This document shows, one piece after another, positions 16,292 to 24,258 of a stretch of DNA of 32,522 bases. Both the position numbers and the translations under genes were made by a program. The notes under the pieces were generated by a model. That model was not told where the DNA came from and did not search any database. It saw only the letters and a list, made by a program, of their open reading frames with translations. Source of the DNA: Rikenellaceae bacterium. GTDB lineage: Bacteria; Bacteroidota; Bacteroidia; Bacteroidales; UBA932. The DNA is taken from contig CAAGFN010000061.1 of the NCBI GenBank assembly GCA_900769145.1, positions 1 to 32,522 of the forward strand. Direction: 5' to 3'. Position 1 is the stretch's first letter. Every line of letters starts with the position of its first letter.

Positions 16292-17689
16292 ATGAAAAAG
16301 ACAAAAATCATCTGCACAATTGCCGACAACAGATGCAATGTGGACTTCATCCGAAGCCTTTACGAAAACGGAATGAACGTTGTCCGGATCAATTCGGCGC
16401 ACGCCACAATAGAAGGCGCACAGAAAATCGTCGAGAATGTAAGACAGGTATCAGACCGCATCGCAATATTGATAGACACCAAAGGACCCGAAGTCAGACT
16501 CACCAAGATGAATGACTCCGTAGGATTCGTCGCACACACGGGTGAAATGATCGAAATCTTCGACGACCCTTCATCCCCATGCAGTAAAGGATGCCTGTAC
16601 ACGACATATCCGAAACTCTCAATCGACGTTCCGGTCGGGTCGGACATCCTCATTGACGACGGCTCCGTGGACCTCTCGGTAGTCGAAAAGAGCGAAGGCA
16701 GGCTCCTCTGCAGAGTAATGAATGAAGGACTTATCAAAGGGCAAAAGAGCGTCAATGTTCCCTCAGTACACATAAACCTGCCTGCATTGACCGAAAAAGA
16801 CAAACAATTCATCGACTGGGCAATAAATGCGAACATTGATTTCATAGCCCACTCATTTGTCCGCAGCAGCGATGACCTGAAAGAAATCCAGGCAATCCTC
16901 GATGCACGGGGAAGCCATTTGAAAATCATAGCCAAGATAGAAAACCAGCAAGGCGTTGACAACCTGGACGACATCCTCACCTACTGCTATGGTGTCATGG
17001 TAGCCAGGGGAGACCTCGGTGTCGAAATTCCGGCAGAGAAAATACCCCTGATACAGAAACAGATAGTGAAAAATTGCAGAGACCGCAAGAAGCCTGTCAT
17101 CATAGCAACACAAATGCTACAGAGCATGATTGACAATCCCCGTCCGACAAGGGCCGAAGTCACGGATGTAGCCAATGCCATCTTCCAAAGCGCAGACGCC
17201 ATTATGCTCAGCGGTGAGAGCGCATACGGACAATATCCGGTCGAGGCTGTCAAGACAATGACAAGAATCGCTACTGAAACTGAAACCGGCATTGACGTAA
17301 ATCTGGAACTGGATCTGAGAAAAGCCAAGAAACCGGTGGCCGTGGTACTGGCAAAGTCCCTGGTCACAGCAAGCCTTGAGCTCCCGGTAAAGGCCATCAT
17401 ATTCGACACATATACAGGCCGAGTAGGACGTTATCTCTCGACATTCAGGCCTAAAGTGCCGATTTATGCAATGTGCTACAATGACTTCACCATGAGAGAA
17501 TTAGGACTTGTATTCGGAGTTAACTCATATCCCTTTGCCAAAGTACGTGACAAGGAAGAATTCGCAGCACGCTCCATTGAAATCCTTGTGGCTGAAGGCA
17601 AAATCGAGAAAGGCGACTTGGTCGGATTCATCGGCGGAGTATTCGGCGCACAAGTAGGTGCAACCTATATGGAATTGAAGTATATATAG
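16292..17689 (+). CDS. pyk: Pyruvate kinase
   Basis: It converts PEP and ADP to pyruvate and ATP, the last step of glycolysis. The 465-residue barrel enzyme shows DTKGPEVR at 62-69, the catalytic-lysine motif IIAKIEN (K215, E217 for metal), ARGDLG at 238-243 and the ATQMLQSM...RAEVTDVANA segment at 272 onwards. The C-terminal domain runs from about 345 to 465 and is on the short side (E. coli PykF 470); I see no extra PEP-utiliser domain as in some Gram-positive enzymes. AGAAGA just before the ATG may help initiation. It is followed after 7 bases by two small exported-protein genes, probably in one transcript. Confidence 0.96.
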   Translation: MKKTKIICTIADNRCNVDFIRSLYENGMNVVRINSAHATIEGAQKIVENVRQVSDRIAILIDTKGPEVRLTKMNDSVGFVAHTGEMIEIFDDPSSPCSKGCLYTTYPKLSIDVPVGSDILIDDGSVDLSVVEKSEGRLLCRVMNEGLIKGQKSVNVPSVHINLPALTEKDKQFIDWAINANIDFIAHSFVRSSDDLKEIQAILDARGSHLKIIAKIENQQGVDNLDDILTYCYGVMVARGDLGVEIPAEKIPLIQKQIVKNCRDRKKPVIIATQMLQSMIDNPRPTRAEVTDVANAIFQSADAIMLSGESAYGQYPVEAVKTMTRIATETETGIDVNLELDLRKAKKPVAVVLAKSLVTASLELPVKAIIFDTYTGRVGRYLSTFRPKVPIYAMCYNDFTMRELGLVFGVNSYPFAKVRDKEEFAARSIEILVAEGKIEKGDLVGFIGGVFGAQVGATYMELKYI

Positions 17690-17696
17690 TACGATA

Positions 17697-18224
17697 TTGC
17701 AGAAAAACGTCCTCATATTCTCCATGCTGTTCTTCAGCCTGATTCCGCAAATGATTTACGGACAGAAGGTTGAAGCAGGGTTTGTAACCTCTGCAAAGTC
17801 TTTTGGGGCAGTTCTGGCCATAAAGGGCAGGCAGACTACGTCCAGGATGGAAATATGCACGGATTTGTACAAAGTCATTGACGGAACATACTCCAGTCCG
17901 GGATACAGGGTGGGATACCAGATGAGTTTCCCATTGATTGACAAAGAATTGGACAATGATGTGCGCTTTGCCTTCGAAGCTGGACCGGGGATGACGGCAG
18001 GTTACGTCAGGGATTGGAAAAAAGGCCTTGGCATAATGGCCGGACTATCCGGAATAGCCGTTATCGACATGATGTTCAGGAAAGTGACCATTTCTTTCTC
18101 TGCGACGGCAATCCTCGGATTCCACCTGGACGGCAGGAAATCGGACAATATGACATTGGATTTGTACCGGAACGGACTGAGCCGGGCCTGGATGCCGGAA
18201 ATAAGCCTTAAATACAGATTCTGA
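17697..18224 (+). CDS. Small exported beta-rich protein, probably outer membrane
   Basis: I do not recognise a named family. The 175-residue product opens with a signal-peptide pattern (MQKN, then a hydrophobic run, cleavage likely after residue 22, YG-Q). The body alternates hydrophobic and polar residues and ends in KYRF, a C-terminal aromatic typical of outer-membrane barrels, although 150 residues would make only a small 6-8-strand barrel. The start is a TTG at 17697; the first ATG, at 17724, would cut away the charged n-region. It begins 7 bases after pyk and its TGA overlaps the next ATG as TGATG, so the two exported proteins are translationally coupled. Confidence 0.65.
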   Translation: MQKNVLIFSMLFFSLIPQMIYGQKVEAGFVTSAKSFGAVLAIKGRQTTSRMEICTDLYKVIDGTYSSPGYRVGYQMSFPLIDKELDNDVRFAFEAGPGMTAGYVRDWKKGLGIMAGLSGIAVIDMMFRKVTISFSATAILGFHLDGRKSDNMTLDLYRNGLSRAWMPEISLKYRF

Positions 18225-18823
18225 TGCGAAGACTTATCCTCATAACCATCACAGCCACAATCCTTTCCACGTTTCAGATGACGGGGCGGGGACTGAGATG
18301 GGGAGTCGAATGGGGAGCCTCGGGAATCTGCCATTCCAACACATCCTGCATATACATGGCAGAAGAAGGATATGCTGTTGAGTATGAGAAGAACAGCAAT
18401 AGACTGCACATCAATGCCTCTATAGAAGGTTTCATCGGGATGGACTTCGCCAGGCGGCTCAATGTCTCCCTTCATTCGGGCTACTCAGGAATTGCGGACG
18501 GGGAGAGGGGAGTGCCGTTGTCATTGAGGCCGACTTTGTATTTTGGAAAGGCTCCGGCTTCCGGAGGTTCGTCAATATTCCTTGAAGGAGGCGTGTTTTT
18601 CCGCAAAAAAGCATACATCTCCAAGTTCGCAAAAATCGGAACCGGATGGCGGACAAAACTATCGGAGCACATCTCCCTGGATTTCAACATCGGAATTCAG
18701 ATTTCAACCTCTAATCCCGACATTTATGACAAATATTCCGGAAAATATCTGCGTAACAGGGAGGTGCGGGAACTCAAATGCATAAATGAAGGCTTTTTCC
18801 TCTCGACTGCATTAGTATTCTGA
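18224..18823 (+). CDS. Second small exported outer-membrane-like protein
   Basis: A 199-residue product of unrecognised family. It has a basic start (MRRL), a hydrophobic stretch to about residue 18 and then alternating strands with many glycines and aromatics (YFG, FLEGGVFF, ISLDFNIGIQ), ending in STALVF with a terminal phenylalanine. This is the pattern of a porin-like small barrel. Two cysteines (C35 and C42 in ICHSNTSC) could form a disulfide outside the cytoplasm. Its ATG overlaps the previous stop, and the pair shares architecture, so they may be distant paralogues or partners. The link to pyruvate kinase is probably only transcriptional. Confidence 0.65.
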   Translation: MRRLILITITATILSTFQMTGRGLRWGVEWGASGICHSNTSCIYMAEEGYAVEYEKNSNRLHINASIEGFIGMDFARRLNVSLHSGYSGIADGERGVPLSLRPTLYFGKAPASGGSSIFLEGGVFFRKKAYISKFAKIGTGWRTKLSEHISLDFNIGIQISTSNPDIYDKYSGKYLRNREVRELKCINEGFFLSTALVF

Positions 18824-18835
18824 AAGAACTTTGAC

Positions 18836-18843
18836 TATATTTG
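18836..18843 (+). promoter_or_regulatory. Flavodiiron protein promoter, -7 box TATATTTG
   Basis: TATATTTG matches TAnnTTTG, 25 bases before the ATG at 18869. The -33 region (TTAG at 18812) is a weak match. Confidence 0.55.
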
Positions 18844-18868
18844 TAAAATAATTAAACATTTCATATAG

Positions 18869-20017
18869 ATGAATTCAAAACTCATTAAATACGTAGGGAC
18901 AGATGACCTCCGGGATTTCCTTTTCGAGGGTCAATGGACACTGTCTGAAGGCGTTGCGTACAACTCTTATGTCGTAGTGGATGACAAGATTGCCCTCATT
19001 GATACGGCAGCATCCGCATTCGGAGACAAGTTTATCGACGAAGTTATCAAGGCAACTGGCGGAAGATCCGTGGATTACCTTATCATAAACCACATGGAGC
19101 CGGACCACTCAGGACTGATTTCAAGAGCAAGGGCAACGTGGCCGGACATGACGATAGTAACCAATGCCACGGCGGTACCGATGGTGGCAGGATACCACGG
19201 AATCACAGATAACATATTGACAGTCAAGGAGAACGATGTCCTGAACCTGGGACATTGTTCTCTTATTTTCAAAATGACCCCTATGGTTCACTGGCCTGAG
19301 ACAATGATGACCTATCTCCCTGAAGAAGAGACACTTTTCTCCGGAGACGCATTCGGTTGCTTCGGAGCCCTGAAAGGCAGGGGAGTGGACCATTTCGAGG
19401 AATTCCGGGATGAGATGGTCCGTTATTATGCCAGCATCGTAGGAAAGTACGGCCAGACCGTGCAGGCAGCGATGAAAAAGCTCGCAGGAGTACCTGTATC
19501 GAGGATTTGCAGCACCCACGGACCGGTTTGGGAAAATGATATCCCGAAAGTTCTGGACATTTACGACAGGATGAGCCGCTATCAGACAGAAAAAGGAGTC
19601 TGCATCGTCTACGGCTCAATGTACGGCAACACAGCCGAGGCCGCAAAGGCCATTTACAATGAATGCACAGCCAGGGGAATCAAGTGCGCAATTCACGACG
19701 CCGTCACTGAAAATCCATCATTCATATATAAGGATGTATTTGAGTATGATACACTTGTATGCGGCGCACCTACATACAACAACGATGTATTCCCGGCAGT
19801 TGCGCACATTCTCAAGGGCGTTGCTGCAAGACTCGTCAAGAATCACAGATTCGCAGCATTCGGCTCATACACTTGGGTCGGCGGCAGCGTCAAGCTGATG
19901 AATCAGGCTGCTGAATCGGCAGGACTTCAGGTTCTCTGCGAAGGAATGCCTTTCAAACAGGGATTCGACCAGGCCAAACCCGACGTAAAATCCTTCGTGG
20001 ACATCCTGGAAGCCTGA
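18869..20017 (+). CDS. fprA: Flavodiiron protein (FprA-type A flavoprotein)
   Basis: It reduces oxygen to water or nitric oxide to nitrous oxide, protecting anaerobes. The 382-residue product has a metallo-beta-lactamase-like diiron domain with ligands H75-x-E77-x-D79-H80 (HMEPDH), H141, D160 and H217. From about residue 245 a flavodoxin domain follows, with the FMN phosphate loop GSMYGNTAEA (249-258). There is no C-terminal rubredoxin domain, so a separate rubredoxin or NADH:rubredoxin oxidoreductase must deliver electrons; neither is in the window. It has its own promoter and no sign of an operon with the transporter 53 bases downstream. Confidence 0.95.
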   Translation: MNSKLIKYVGTDDLRDFLFEGQWTLSEGVAYNSYVVVDDKIALIDTAASAFGDKFIDEVIKATGGRSVDYLIINHMEPDHSGLISRARATWPDMTIVTNATAVPMVAGYHGITDNILTVKENDVLNLGHCSLIFKMTPMVHWPETMMTYLPEEETLFSGDAFGCFGALKGRGVDHFEEFRDEMVRYYASIVGKYGQTVQAAMKKLAGVPVSRICSTHGPVWENDIPKVLDIYDRMSRYQTEKGVCIVYGSMYGNTAEAAKAIYNECTARGIKCAIHDAVTENPSFIYKDVFEYDTLVCGAPTYNNDVFPAVAHILKGVAARLVKNHRFAAFGSYTWVGGSVKLMNQAAESAGLQVLCEGMPFKQGFDQAKPDVKSFVDILEA

Positions 20018-20070
20018 CTCCCCTGAATAAATCGACTTGTTACACAATTTATATTATGTTAAGTTAGACT

Positions 20071-21786
20071 ATGGTCCTCACTTTCCTCACATTATTGGGC
20101 GCCGTCGGACTCTTCCTTTACGGAATGAACCTCCTCAGCAACGGAATCCTTAAACTTTCCGGAGACAAATTCAGTTCCTGGCTCGGCCCGATGAAGAAAA
20201 ACCCGATTTCAAGCATCGCTTCCGGAGCCGGAATGGCTGCCATAGCAGAATCATCCAGCGCCGCTACCGTAACCATCGTCAGCTTCGCCAATGCGGGAGC
20301 AATCACACTCGCCCAAGCGATACTGATGATAATGGGAGCAAACATTGGTGCAACGATAACTGCTTGGTTCATAGCAGTTTTCGGGTTCAGTCTCGGAATC
20401 GGTTCCATAGCCTACCCCTTCATTGCACTGGGATTTGTACTCCTTATGCTGAAAGGCAGGAGAAGGAAAATCATTGGCGAAGCCATCCTGGGATTCGCAT
20501 TCATATTCCTGGGAATGTCCTATATGATGAACAACTTCCCTGTTGCCGGCGAAATGACGGATATCAAGAACGCATTTGACAGCTTTACCGGCAACGGATT
20601 CCTCTCCATCATCCTCTTCATGGCAGCCGGATGCATCCTGGCATTTGCCTGCCAGAGTACAGGAGCCGTGACACTCACGATGGTAATAGCATCCTGCGGC
20701 TGGATAGGCTTCGACATGGCTGCCGCAATGGTAATGGGCGAAAACATCGGAACCACCATCACCGCCAACCTCGCCGCTTCAGATGCCAATCTCCAGGCCA
20801 AAAGGGCCGCACTCGTGCACACCCTCTTCAATGTGATAGGAGCCCTGCTAGTTCTGCTGCTTTTCAGGCCGTTCCTCAAGCTTACAGGCATCATGACCAC
20901 CGGACTTGGCCTGGAGAATCCATACCTCGGAGCAATATGCTCTGACAGACAGGCAATTCTTTCGGGAGTCTATGGAATTGCCATCTTCCACACAATGTTC
21001 AATTTCATGAACACCTGCGTGCTCGCCTGGTTCACGAAACCGCTTGAGAGACTGATGACTATACTCGTCAAGAGCCCGGAAGGCGCATCAGGCGAAGAAT
21101 CCAGGCTCAAGTTCATATCGGCAAGACATTTCAGTTCCCCTTCCGTAGCTATCGGACAGGCATTCAAGGAGATAGCGGAGTTCGGAGAAGAACTCAGAAG
21201 CGGATTCGCGAATGTCAGGAATGCATTGAATGAAAGCGACCAGGACAAATTTGAAGACTACCGCATGGCCCTTGTGCAGCTGGAAGAGGTTTCCGACAAA
21301 CTGGAATACCAGATAGCAGATTTCCTTAACAGACTGACCACAGAGCCTCTCTCCGATGAGGAAGCATCCCAGGTCAAAATACTCTACAGGGTAATCGGAG
21401 AGCTGGAAAGCCTAGGAGACAGCGGCGAGAACATCAGCAGGATTCTTGAACGCGAACGTGTCCACAACCGAAAATTCGATGATAAGGCAGTCGCCAATAT
21501 CAACCTGATGATAGACAAGATCAGCAAAGCCTACGACGTGATGGTTGACAATCTCAAATCCGCCGTCTCAGGCAATCTGGACGACATCAGCAATGCCTAC
21601 CAGGCAGAGGACGATATCAATGAAACACGCAACAGGCTCAGGAACGAAGGCATTGGCCAGATTGAACAGCAGACAGGTAACTATCAGTCACTCAACTACT
21701 TCCTCGACATCATCTCAGAGCTGGAAGCCATGGGCGACTTTATGATAAACGTGTCCCAGGCAGTTTTGTCACGAAAGGCCTGCTGA
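20071..21786 (+). CDS. Na/Pi cotransporter family protein with PhoU-like C-terminus
   Basis: A membrane protein that likely imports or exports phosphate with sodium. The first 340 of 571 residues hold two inverted repeats, each with a serine-rich motif (ESSSA at 60-64, CQSTGA at 194-199) and a GxNIGxTITA motif (GANIGATITA 89-98, GENIGTTITA 223-232). Residues about 360-570 are helical and charged, with the PhoU-like pattern ELESLGDSGENI (about 450) and ELEAMGDFMINVSQ near the end. The first repeat has E60 where I expect glutamine (QSSS). No TAnnTTTG box was found in the 53 bases upstream. rlmD starts 42 bases downstream. Confidence 0.92.
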   Translation: MVLTFLTLLGAVGLFLYGMNLLSNGILKLSGDKFSSWLGPMKKNPISSIASGAGMAAIAESSSAATVTIVSFANAGAITLAQAILMIMGANIGATITAWFIAVFGFSLGIGSIAYPFIALGFVLLMLKGRRRKIIGEAILGFAFIFLGMSYMMNNFPVAGEMTDIKNAFDSFTGNGFLSIILFMAAGCILAFACQSTGAVTLTMVIASCGWIGFDMAAAMVMGENIGTTITANLAASDANLQAKRAALVHTLFNVIGALLVLLLFRPFLKLTGIMTTGLGLENPYLGAICSDRQAILSGVYGIAIFHTMFNFMNTCVLAWFTKPLERLMTILVKSPEGASGEESRLKFISARHFSSPSVAIGQAFKEIAEFGEELRSGFANVRNALNESDQDKFEDYRMALVQLEEVSDKLEYQIADFLNRLTTEPLSDEEASQVKILYRVIGELESLGDSGENISRILERERVHNRKFDDKAVANINLMIDKISKAYDVMVDNLKSAVSGNLDDISNAYQAEDDINETRNRLRNEGIGQIEQQTGNYQSLNYFLDIISELEAMGDFMINVSQAVLSRKAC

Positions 21787-21828
21787 ACGAACCTACTTGG
21801 TAGGGATGATGAAAACCCCTGAATTACA

Positions 21829-23235
21829 ATGAGAAAGAAAAAGACAGATATTATTCTTGAGAATGTCCTTATCGAGGGAATAGCCGCTGAAGGCAAGGCA
21901 ATAGCGAGAATAGACGGTGTCGTACTGTTTGTAGAATACGCCGTCCCCGGAGATGTGGTCAACGTCAAGGTAATCAAGAAGAAGAAAAACTACATGGAAG
22001 GCGTAATCACCTCAATAGTAAAGCCTTCCGCACAGAGAGAGGAGCCTTTCTGCGAACATTTCGGAGTATGCGGAGGATGCAAATGGCAGCATCTGCCATA
22101 CGAAATGCAACTCAAGGCCAAGCAGCAGCAGGTCTATGACCAGCTCGTACGCATAGGCCATCTGGACATTCCGGAAATCTCCCCTATCATCCCTTCGGAT
22201 GAGATAAGATATTACCGGAACAAACTTGAATTCACATTCTCATCAAAAAGATGGATTTACGGCAATGAAGACCCCGAAAGCCTGAGCCCTGAAGAAAGAT
22301 GCGGACTCGGCTTCCACGTCGGGCGATTCTTCGACAAAGTCCTGGATATCAAGCATTGCTGGCTCCAGAAAGAGCCTTCGAATGCCATACGCCTCTTCAT
22401 GAAGGAATACGCCCTGAGTCACGGCCTGCCTTTTTACAATATCAGGGAAAATACAGGCTATCTCAGGAATATGGTTGTGAGAAGCAACTCCGCAGGAGAG
22501 ATAATGCTGACAGTAGTATTCGCATACGAGGACCATTCTCTCATGGATCCATTCCTAAATGCCATATCTGAAGCATTCCCGGAGATAATATCACTCTACT
22601 ACGTGATTAACAGCAAGTTGAACGATTCCATATCCGACCAGGAATGCATTCTTTTCAAAGGCGCTGACGCAATTTGGGAGAGGATGGAGAACCTGAAATT
22701 CAAGATCGGGCCGAAATCATTCTACCAGACCAACAGCGCCCAGGCATACAAACTTTACTCCGCTGCGAGACAACTCGCTTCCCTCAAAGGCGGCGAGGTC
22801 GTGTATGACCTCTATACCGGCACAGGAACAATCGCACAGTTCGTATCTTCCTCCGCCTCCAAGGTAATAGGAATAGAATATGTCAAGGAAGCCATTGATG
22901 ATGCCAATGTCAATGCAGCCGCAAACGGAATCACAAACTGTGAGTTCTTCGCCGGCGACATGAAGGATGTCCTGACCCCGGAATTCATCGCCGAACACGG
23001 AAGGCCGGACGTGATGATAATAGACCCGCCACGCGCCGGAATGCACCCTGACGTGGTCAAGACCATCCTCGGGGCCGCACCTGAACGCATCGTATATGTC
23101 AGTTGCAACCCTGCCTCGCAGGCGCGTGATCTCGCAATGATGTCCGGGCAATACAAAATAACCGCTGTACAGCCAGTAGATATGTTTCCCCAGACCATAC
23201 ACGTCGAGAATATCTGCGAATTAGTCAAAAAATAA
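21829..23235 (+). CDS. rlmD: 23S rRNA (uracil-C5)-methyltransferase, RlmD/RumA type
   Basis: It makes 5-methyluridine in RNA using S-adenosylmethionine. The 468-residue protein begins with a TRAM RNA-binding domain (about 5-65). It has the four-cysteine iron-sulfur site C75, C81, C84 and C177, the SAM loop DLYTGTGT (327-334), IIDPPRAG (397-404), the catalytic nucleophile C426 in VSCNP and the general base E460 in HVENI. All catalytic residues are present. RlmD (U1939), RlmC and TrmA are related and cannot be separated firmly by eye; the iron-sulfur site and TRAM domain favour RlmD or a Gram-positive-type RlmCD. It may share a transcript with the Na/Pi transporter. Confidence 0.92.
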   Translation: MRKKKTDIILENVLIEGIAAEGKAIARIDGVVLFVEYAVPGDVVNVKVIKKKKNYMEGVITSIVKPSAQREEPFCEHFGVCGGCKWQHLPYEMQLKAKQQQVYDQLVRIGHLDIPEISPIIPSDEIRYYRNKLEFTFSSKRWIYGNEDPESLSPEERCGLGFHVGRFFDKVLDIKHCWLQKEPSNAIRLFMKEYALSHGLPFYNIRENTGYLRNMVVRSNSAGEIMLTVVFAYEDHSLMDPFLNAISEAFPEIISLYYVINSKLNDSISDQECILFKGADAIWERMENLKFKIGPKSFYQTNSAQAYKLYSAARQLASLKGGEVVYDLYTGTGTIAQFVSSSASKVIGIEYVKEAIDDANVNAAANGITNCEFFAGDMKDVLTPEFIAEHGRPDVMIIDPPRAGMHPDVVKTILGAAPERIVYVSCNPASQARDLAMMSGQYKITAVQPVDMFPQTIHVENICELVKK

Positions 23236-23236
23236 T

Positions 23237-23244
23237 TATATTTG
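23237..23244 (+). promoter_or_regulatory. Antiporter operon promoter, -7 box TATATTTG
   Basis: TATATTTG lies two bases after the rlmD stop and 38 bases before the next ATG. The -33 position falls inside rlmD (TCTG at 23213) and is a poor match. It probably drives the antiporter, cysteate synthase and MscS genes together. Confidence 0.5.
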
Positions 23245-23281
23245 TCAAATAGTAATTTAGTTCGAAGAACAGGAAGTAAAA

Positions 23282-24235
23282 ATGATACTGCAAATATTGA
23301 TTTTGGTAGCCGGTCTCATTCTCGTGGTCGGTGGTGCTGAAGCCTTGGTAGAGGGTTCCTCTTCAATAGCGAGAAAGTTCGGGATAAGCGAATTCGTCAT
23401 TGGCCTGACCATTGTCGGGATGGGTACTTCCGCCCCTGAGATGGTCGTAAGCTTTATTGGAGCCTTCCAGGGCAAGGCTGATATCGCAGTGGGCAATGTA
23501 ATCGGCTCCAACATTTTCAATACGATGCTCATCCTCGGAATCACCGCAATGATTCTGCCGATGGAAATCACGAAGCTGAACCGGAAAAAGGACATTCCGA
23601 TAAACATCATCATCACATTGCTCCTGATTCTTCTCGGAGTAAACTACTCCATTTTCGGGATTGGAGCAGATAAACTCAGCAGGATGGACGGAGCTGTCCT
23701 GCTTGCGCTGTTCTGCGTATATATGTATATATCATTCCGTTACGATACCCCTGAAGACTCAGGGGAGGAGATCAGGGACAGAAAGCTCGGATGGTCAGTA
23801 CTGATGGTAGCAGCAGGTCTCGCCGCCCTGGTATGCGGAGGGAAACTCTTCGTCGGTTCTGCAGAGAACATTGCCAGAATGCTCAATGCCAGCGACAAGC
23901 TCATTGCAATCACCATACTCGCCGGAGGAACCTCACTTCCGGAACTGGCTACCTGCATCGTTGCGGCATCAAGGAAAAAAGGCCAGCTTGCCCTTGGCAA
24001 TATCATAGGGTCAAATATGTTCAACATCCTGCTGATCCTTGGCGGCTCCGCCCTCATCAACCCGCTTTCATTCAGCAACATCAGCTTCGTTGACCTCGGA
24101 ATACTGCTGATGAGTGCCCTCCTGATATGGTCCAGCATCTATGTCGGGAAACGGAACAAGATAGACAGGGCCGACGGAGCAATTCTCGTGATGTTGGAAA
24201 TAGCCTATATAGCCTGGCTTATAATCAAAGGATAG
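23282..24235 (+). CDS. Calcium/sodium antiporter (CaCA family, YrbG-like)
   Basis: A 317-residue inner-membrane cation exchanger of about ten helices. Both alpha repeats are intact: GMGTSAPEM...GNVIGSNIFN (46-80) and AGGTSLPEL...GNIIGSNMFN (214-248), whose acidic residues (E53, E221) and asparagines bind the cation. A polar loop around 155-170 separates the two halves. There is no signal peptide; the first helix begins at residue 2. AGGAAG lies 6 bases before the ATG, a better Shine-Dalgarno than usual for this window. The cysteate synthase gene follows after 23 bases on the same strand. Confidence 0.94.
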   Translation: MILQILILVAGLILVVGGAEALVEGSSSIARKFGISEFVIGLTIVGMGTSAPEMVVSFIGAFQGKADIAVGNVIGSNIFNTMLILGITAMILPMEITKLNRKKDIPINIIITLLLILLGVNYSIFGIGADKLSRMDGAVLLALFCVYMYISFRYDTPEDSGEEIRDRKLGWSVLMVAAGLAALVCGGKLFVGSAENIARMLNASDKLIAITILAGGTSLPELATCIVAASRKKGQLALGNIIGSNMFNILLILGGSALINPLSFSNISFVDLGILLMSALLIWSSIYVGKRNKIDRADGAILVMLEIAYIAWLIIKG

Positions 24236-24258
24236 TACTAAATCTAAAACATAACACA

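Noticed and set aside
16131..16304. Hydrophobic N-terminal extension of rarA
   Set aside because: It would overlap the pyk start and both divergent promoters, and RarA proteins start near the ATG at 16130.
24127..24258. 44-residue upstream extension of cysteate synthase
   Set aside because: It overlaps the antiporter gene in another frame; the ATG at 24259 matches the family start.
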